Virus record (IMG/VR): IMGVR_UViG_3300031957_000056
Span: 1-44,164 of that record
Strand: one strand, 5' to 3'
Origin: a virus
Length of the DNA stretch: 44,164 nucleotides
The position numbers were made by a program, and so were the translations under genes. The notes beneath the pieces were generated by a model that was not told the origin of the DNA, searched no databases, and saw only the letters and a list, made by a program, of their open reading frames with translations. This document shows, one piece after another, positions 41,591 to 44,164 of this stretch (its first letter is position 1; each line of letters opens with the position of its first letter).

Positions 41591-43060
41591 ATGACTGTCA
41601 AGTTAAATTTTAAATTAAAACCATTTGACCACCAGGTAGATGCGTTAGACTACGGTTGGAGCAAACCAGAGTTCGGCCTGTTCATGGAGATGGGAACTGG
41701 TAAGTCCAAGGTTCTCATCGATAACATGGCGATGCTGTACTTAGATGGGCAGATTAACTTCGCCTTGGTTATTGCACCCAAGGGCGTGTACCGCAACTGG
41801 GTAGCCAAAGAAATCCCCGAACATATGTCAGATGACATACCCCATAGGGTGATTCGCTGGGTATCTGGCCCCAACAAAAAACAAAAAGAAGAGATGCGCT
41901 CGGTCCAAGATACGTTCGAGGGACTGACAATCTTTGTAATGAATGTCGAGGCATACTCCACAATCAAGGGCCAGAAGGCAGGGCAGTGGATGGCTCGGAT
42001 GCTTGGTTCCCATGGCATGATTGCAGTGGACGAATCAACGACAATCAAAAACCACAAAGCAAAACGCACCAAGTCCCTGATGAAGATAGCCGCTGGCTTC
42101 AAGTACAAGAGGCTGTTGACTGGATCTCCCATAACCAAAAGCCCAATGGATATCTATTCGCAGTGCGAGTTCCTCCGCCCTGGGCTCTTGGGTTTTGAAT
42201 CATACTACGCATTCCAGGGACGGTATGCAGTAGTGCAACGCAGAAAGATGGGTGCCGCTGCTTTCCAACAGATCGTAGGGTTCCGCAATCTTGATGAGCT
42301 TACCCGAAGAATAGACATGTTTTCCTTTCGTGTGCTCAAAAAAGACTGCCTCGATCTACCCGAGAAGATATACACCGCCCGTTATGTGGGCATGACCCCC
42401 CAACAATTTGATATGTACGAACAGATCAGACGCCATGCTATGGTGCTGTTGGACAGTGGCGAGATGTCCACGGCTCCCGCTGTAATCACCCAGATGCTAC
42501 GACTCCAACAGATTATGTCAGGGCACCTCAAAACTGATGATGGTGACATGCTGTACTTCCCATCCAAAAGAATGGATGCGCTTGAGGAAATCATCAACGA
42601 GCATGACGGCAAAGCAATCATCTGGTCACGGTTCCGATACGATATCCAACAGATCACAGAGACACTCAACAAGAAGTTCGGGCAGGGATGTGCGGTGTCA
42701 TACTATGGAGATACGTCTGACGATGATCGTGCCAATGCAGTTCTTAACTTCCAGAACCCCGACCACCCGCTCAAGTTCTTCGTTGGCAACCCAGCAACCG
42801 CTGGATACGGACTGACTTTGACGGAAGCAAACCTGGTGGTATACTATGCTAATGACTTCAACCTTGAAACACGGATACAGTCAGAGGATAGAGCCCACCG
42901 TATTGGACAAAAGAACAACGTAACATACATCGATCTGATCTGTGAGGGCAGCATTGACGAACGTATCGTCAAAGCCCTTCGTGCTAAGATAGATATAGGA
43001 GCAAAAGTTTTAGGAGAGGATGCAAGAGAATGGCTAAGTCTGAAACCCACGATGAAATGA
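41591..43060 (+). CDS. SNF2-type DNA helicase/translocase
   Basis: A 489-residue SF2 enzyme of the SNF2 class. N-terminal part: FDHQVDALDYGWSKPEFGLF, Walker A MGTGKS (residues 34-39), motif Ia VIAPKGVYRNW, DEST box (147-150), TGSPITKSP (177-185). C-terminal part: IIWSRFRYDIQQI, GYGLTLTEANLVVYY, and motif VI SEDRAHRIGQ (431-440). Such proteins move along duplex DNA; phages use them in replication, recombination or to remodel bound proteins. It is the lead gene of a plus-strand operon divergent from the replication genes. The next gene overlaps by 31 bases. Confidence 0.92.
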   Translation: MTVKLNFKLKPFDHQVDALDYGWSKPEFGLFMEMGTGKSKVLIDNMAMLYLDGQINFALVIAPKGVYRNWVAKEIPEHMSDDIPHRVIRWVSGPNKKQKEEMRSVQDTFEGLTIFVMNVEAYSTIKGQKAGQWMARMLGSHGMIAVDESTTIKNHKAKRTKSLMKIAAGFKYKRLLTGSPITKSPMDIYSQCEFLRPGLLGFESYYAFQGRYAVVQRRKMGAAAFQQIVGFRNLDELTRRIDMFSFRVLKKDCLDLPEKIYTARYVGMTPQQFDMYEQIRRHAMVLLDSGEMSTAPAVITQMLRLQQIMSGHLKTDDGDMLYFPSKRMDALEEIINEHDGKAIIWSRFRYDIQQITETLNKKFGQGCAVSYYGDTSDDDRANAVLNFQNPDHPLKFFVGNPATAGYGLTLTEANLVVYYANDFNLETRIQSEDRAHRIGQKNNVTYIDLICEGSIDERIVKALRAKIDIGAKVLGEDAREWLSLKPTMK

Positions 43061-43272
43061 TCGAGGCAATATGCGATTACAAAAAAGGCTGGACCAATCT
43101 AGCCAGCGCAACCAAAGAACTGGAGGATCTGACCGGTCTCTCCCCCGATATTGCCGCCTCACTGCTTACAAATATGAAACGTAACAACGTCACCCAGATT
43201 CGTGGATACAGCAAAGAGCCCAGCCGTTTGGCAAAAGGCAAGAAGGGTAAGTTTAACGAGACTAAGAAGTGA
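43030..43272 (+). CDS. Small hypothetical protein
   Basis: An 80-residue protein with a helical N-terminus (EMIEAICDYKKGWTNLASAT) and a Lys-rich C-terminus (RLAKGKKGKFNETKK). It overlaps the end of the SNF2 gene by 31 bases, with AGGAGAGG 9 bases upstream, and its stop overlaps the GTG of the next gene. The overlapping arrangement suggests a functional link to both neighbours. No family recognised. Confidence 0.65.
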   Translation: MAKSETHDEMIEAICDYKKGWTNLASATKELEDLTGLSPDIAASLLTNMKRNNVTQIRGYSKEPSRLAKGKKGKFNETKK

Positions 43273-44075
43273 ACTACAAATTACCAAATGGTAACGTGGT
43301 AGTAAGTTTTTCGGGAGGACGAACCAGTGGGTTTATGCTCCACGAAATACTGAAAGCAAACGACGGTCTTCCCGAAAGATGCAAGGTAGTGTTTGCCAAC
43401 ACGGGTAGGGAAATGCCTGAGACTTTAGAATTTGTTCAAGAGTGCAGTGATCGTTGGGATATTCCAATAACTTGGGTTGAATATGACAGTTTATCTAATA
43501 TTGGATTTGCTAAAGTTAATTTTAAAACTGCAAGCAGAAACGGTGAACCGTTTGATCAAATGATTAATGACGACAAGCGTTTGCCTGACGCAGTTCGCAG
43601 GTTTTGTACTAGAAAATTAAAAATTAGACCTGCCACACGTTATTTACAAAGCTTAGGGTGGAAAAAATGGGGTAACGCCGTAGGTATTAGAGCTGACGAA
43701 GCTAACAGAGTGAAGCCAGCGCCAGTAAAATACATTACTCAATGGTTTCCATTAGTTTCTGCATCAGTCAGAAAACATGACGTAAATAAATTTTGGATAA
43801 ATCAAAAAAATAGTCAAGGGTTTGATTTAAATTTATCTACTACCAGCAATTGCGATGGTTGTTTTCTTAAATCTGAGGCAAACAGAGCTGCAATGTTTAA
43901 GTCTCACCCTGATCGTATGCAGTGGTGGATTGATGCAGAAGAACGAATTGGAAATAATTTTATATATAATCAAAAATATTCAGAATTAGGATCGTTTGTT
44001 GATAGGCAGGGCGATTGGATATTTGATGATGATGCATATTTGTGTCAGCAAGACGACGGAGAATGCACTGGATAA
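43269..44075 (+). CDS. PAPS reductase-like PP-loop protein
   Basis: A 268-residue member of the PAPS reductase / adenine nucleotide alpha-hydrolase class. PP-loop SFSGGRTSGF (13-22), VVFANTGREMPETLEFVQEC, FCTRKLKIRPATRY (Cys113), WGNAVGIRADEANR, and CDGC (Cys195, Cys198) followed by FLKSEANRAAMF. The Cys set could hold a cofactor such as an iron-sulfur cluster. These enzymes activate sulfate or thiolate nucleic acids; which applies is not decidable here. Start is the GTG at 43269 (overlap GTGA). The gene is AT-rich compared with the SNF2 gene. Confidence 0.88.
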   Translation: MNYKLPNGNVVVSFSGGRTSGFMLHEILKANDGLPERCKVVFANTGREMPETLEFVQECSDRWDIPITWVEYDSLSNIGFAKVNFKTASRNGEPFDQMINDDKRLPDAVRRFCTRKLKIRPATRYLQSLGWKKWGNAVGIRADEANRVKPAPVKYITQWFPLVSASVRKHDVNKFWINQKNSQGFDLNLSTTSNCDGCFLKSEANRAAMFKSHPDRMQWWIDAEERIGNNFIYNQKYSELGSFVDRQGDWIFDDDAYLCQQDDGECTG

Positions 44076-44097
44076 AAAATAGCCCCCGTGAGGGGGC
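44074..44097 (-). terminator. Minus-strand terminator at the right edge
   Basis: GCCCCC and GGGGGC form a perfect 6-bp stem with loop GTGA (44082-44097). On the minus strand the stem is followed by TATTTTTTATC, a U-tract, so it would end transcripts coming leftward from beyond the window. On the plus strand no T-run follows, so it is not a clear terminator for the PP-loop gene. Confidence 0.65.
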
Positions 44098-44109
44098 CAG
44101 TTAAATAAT

Positions 44110-44129
44110 GGATCTCAGGCTAGAGATCC
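44110..44129. other. Second hairpin at the right edge
   Basis: GGATCTC and GAGATCC form a perfect 7-bp stem with a 6-base loop, 12 bases beyond the first hairpin. No U-tract on either strand. It may be a transcript-end structure or protein-binding palindrome. Confidence 0.6.
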
Positions 44130-44164
44130 ACCGAGCAGTACCCGAAGTATATTAAACCCCCTCC

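Noticed and set aside
1-44164. tRNA genes
   Set aside because: No cloverleaf with a convincing T-loop was found by eye; isolated GGTTCAA strings lie inside coding genes. A tRNA scan would be decisive.
1-44164. Direct terminal repeat or circular overlap between the window ends
   Set aside because: The first and last bases do not match each other, so circularity is not supported by this sequence.

Overview
The window is a contiguous piece of a tailed double-stranded DNA phage genome (Caudoviricetes), tightly packed with about 54 genes, many joined by ATGA or TAATG stop/start overlaps. I see no host genes, tRNA genes, integrase, insertion sequence or CRISPR array. The protein set (P22-type long portal, HK97-fold-like capsid protein, gp11-like and hub-like tail proteins, very large internal virion protein, no tape measure, tail tube or baseplate genes) points to a podovirus. 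The small Cys/Lys-rich proteins, GMAMGGKV repeats, VTGVAG repeats and 'NTAVGYNAG' fibre are typical of marine phages, so a marine, probably alphaproteobacterial, host is likely (inference). The left edge probably cuts into a virion gene, and the genome continues beyond at least one end.

Layout. 1-33.9 kb, plus strand, is the late region. It runs: virion protein, terminase large subunit, portal; a lysis/membrane cassette at 5.2-8.1 kb (small membrane proteins, GTA-type 3TM holin, AT-hook peptide, M15 endolysin, GMAMGGKV repeat protein); then a GroES-like co-chaperonin, scaffold and major capsid protein (8.1-12.5 kb). A strong terminator follows the capsid gene and a structured leader opens the next unit. 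12.7-17.5 kb holds small virion proteins, three small basic Cys-containing proteins and the head-tail adaptors. 17.5-22.8 kb holds repeat-rich adhesins, including a 1131-residue fibre with nine copies of a 72-residue repeat and an S74 auto-cleaving chaperone, plus a putative 2OG oxygenase. 22.8-33.9 kb holds the tail hub and a set of internal/ejection proteins ending in a 1381-residue protein.

33.9-41.5 kb, minus strand, is the replication region. In transcription order it encodes a coiled-coil protein, an SSB-like protein with a DDDIPF tail, an internal terminator, an archaeo-eukaryotic-type primase also ending in DDIPF, an AlpA-like HTH protein, a UvrD-like helicase, a SleB-like cell-wall hydrolase, a DUF6378-like protein, a family A DNA polymerase with Leu at the position equivalent to E. 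coli Phe762, and a small acidic protein. It converges on the late operon with a 7-base overlap of coding sequence. 41.6-44.1 kb, plus strand and divergent from the replication genes, encodes an SNF2-type helicase, a small protein and a PAPS-reductase-like PP-loop enzyme. The right edge carries two hairpins, one reading as a minus-strand terminator.

The points most worth a second look are the Leu458 polymerase with its AEP primase and no DnaB/gp4-type helicase, the paired SSB-like tails, the phage co-chaperonin beside capsid genes, the exact 216-bp fibre repeat, two peptidoglycan hydrolases in opposite modules, and the SNF2/PP-loop operon with an AT-rich last gene. All functional names rest on motif recognition by eye; no database search was run.
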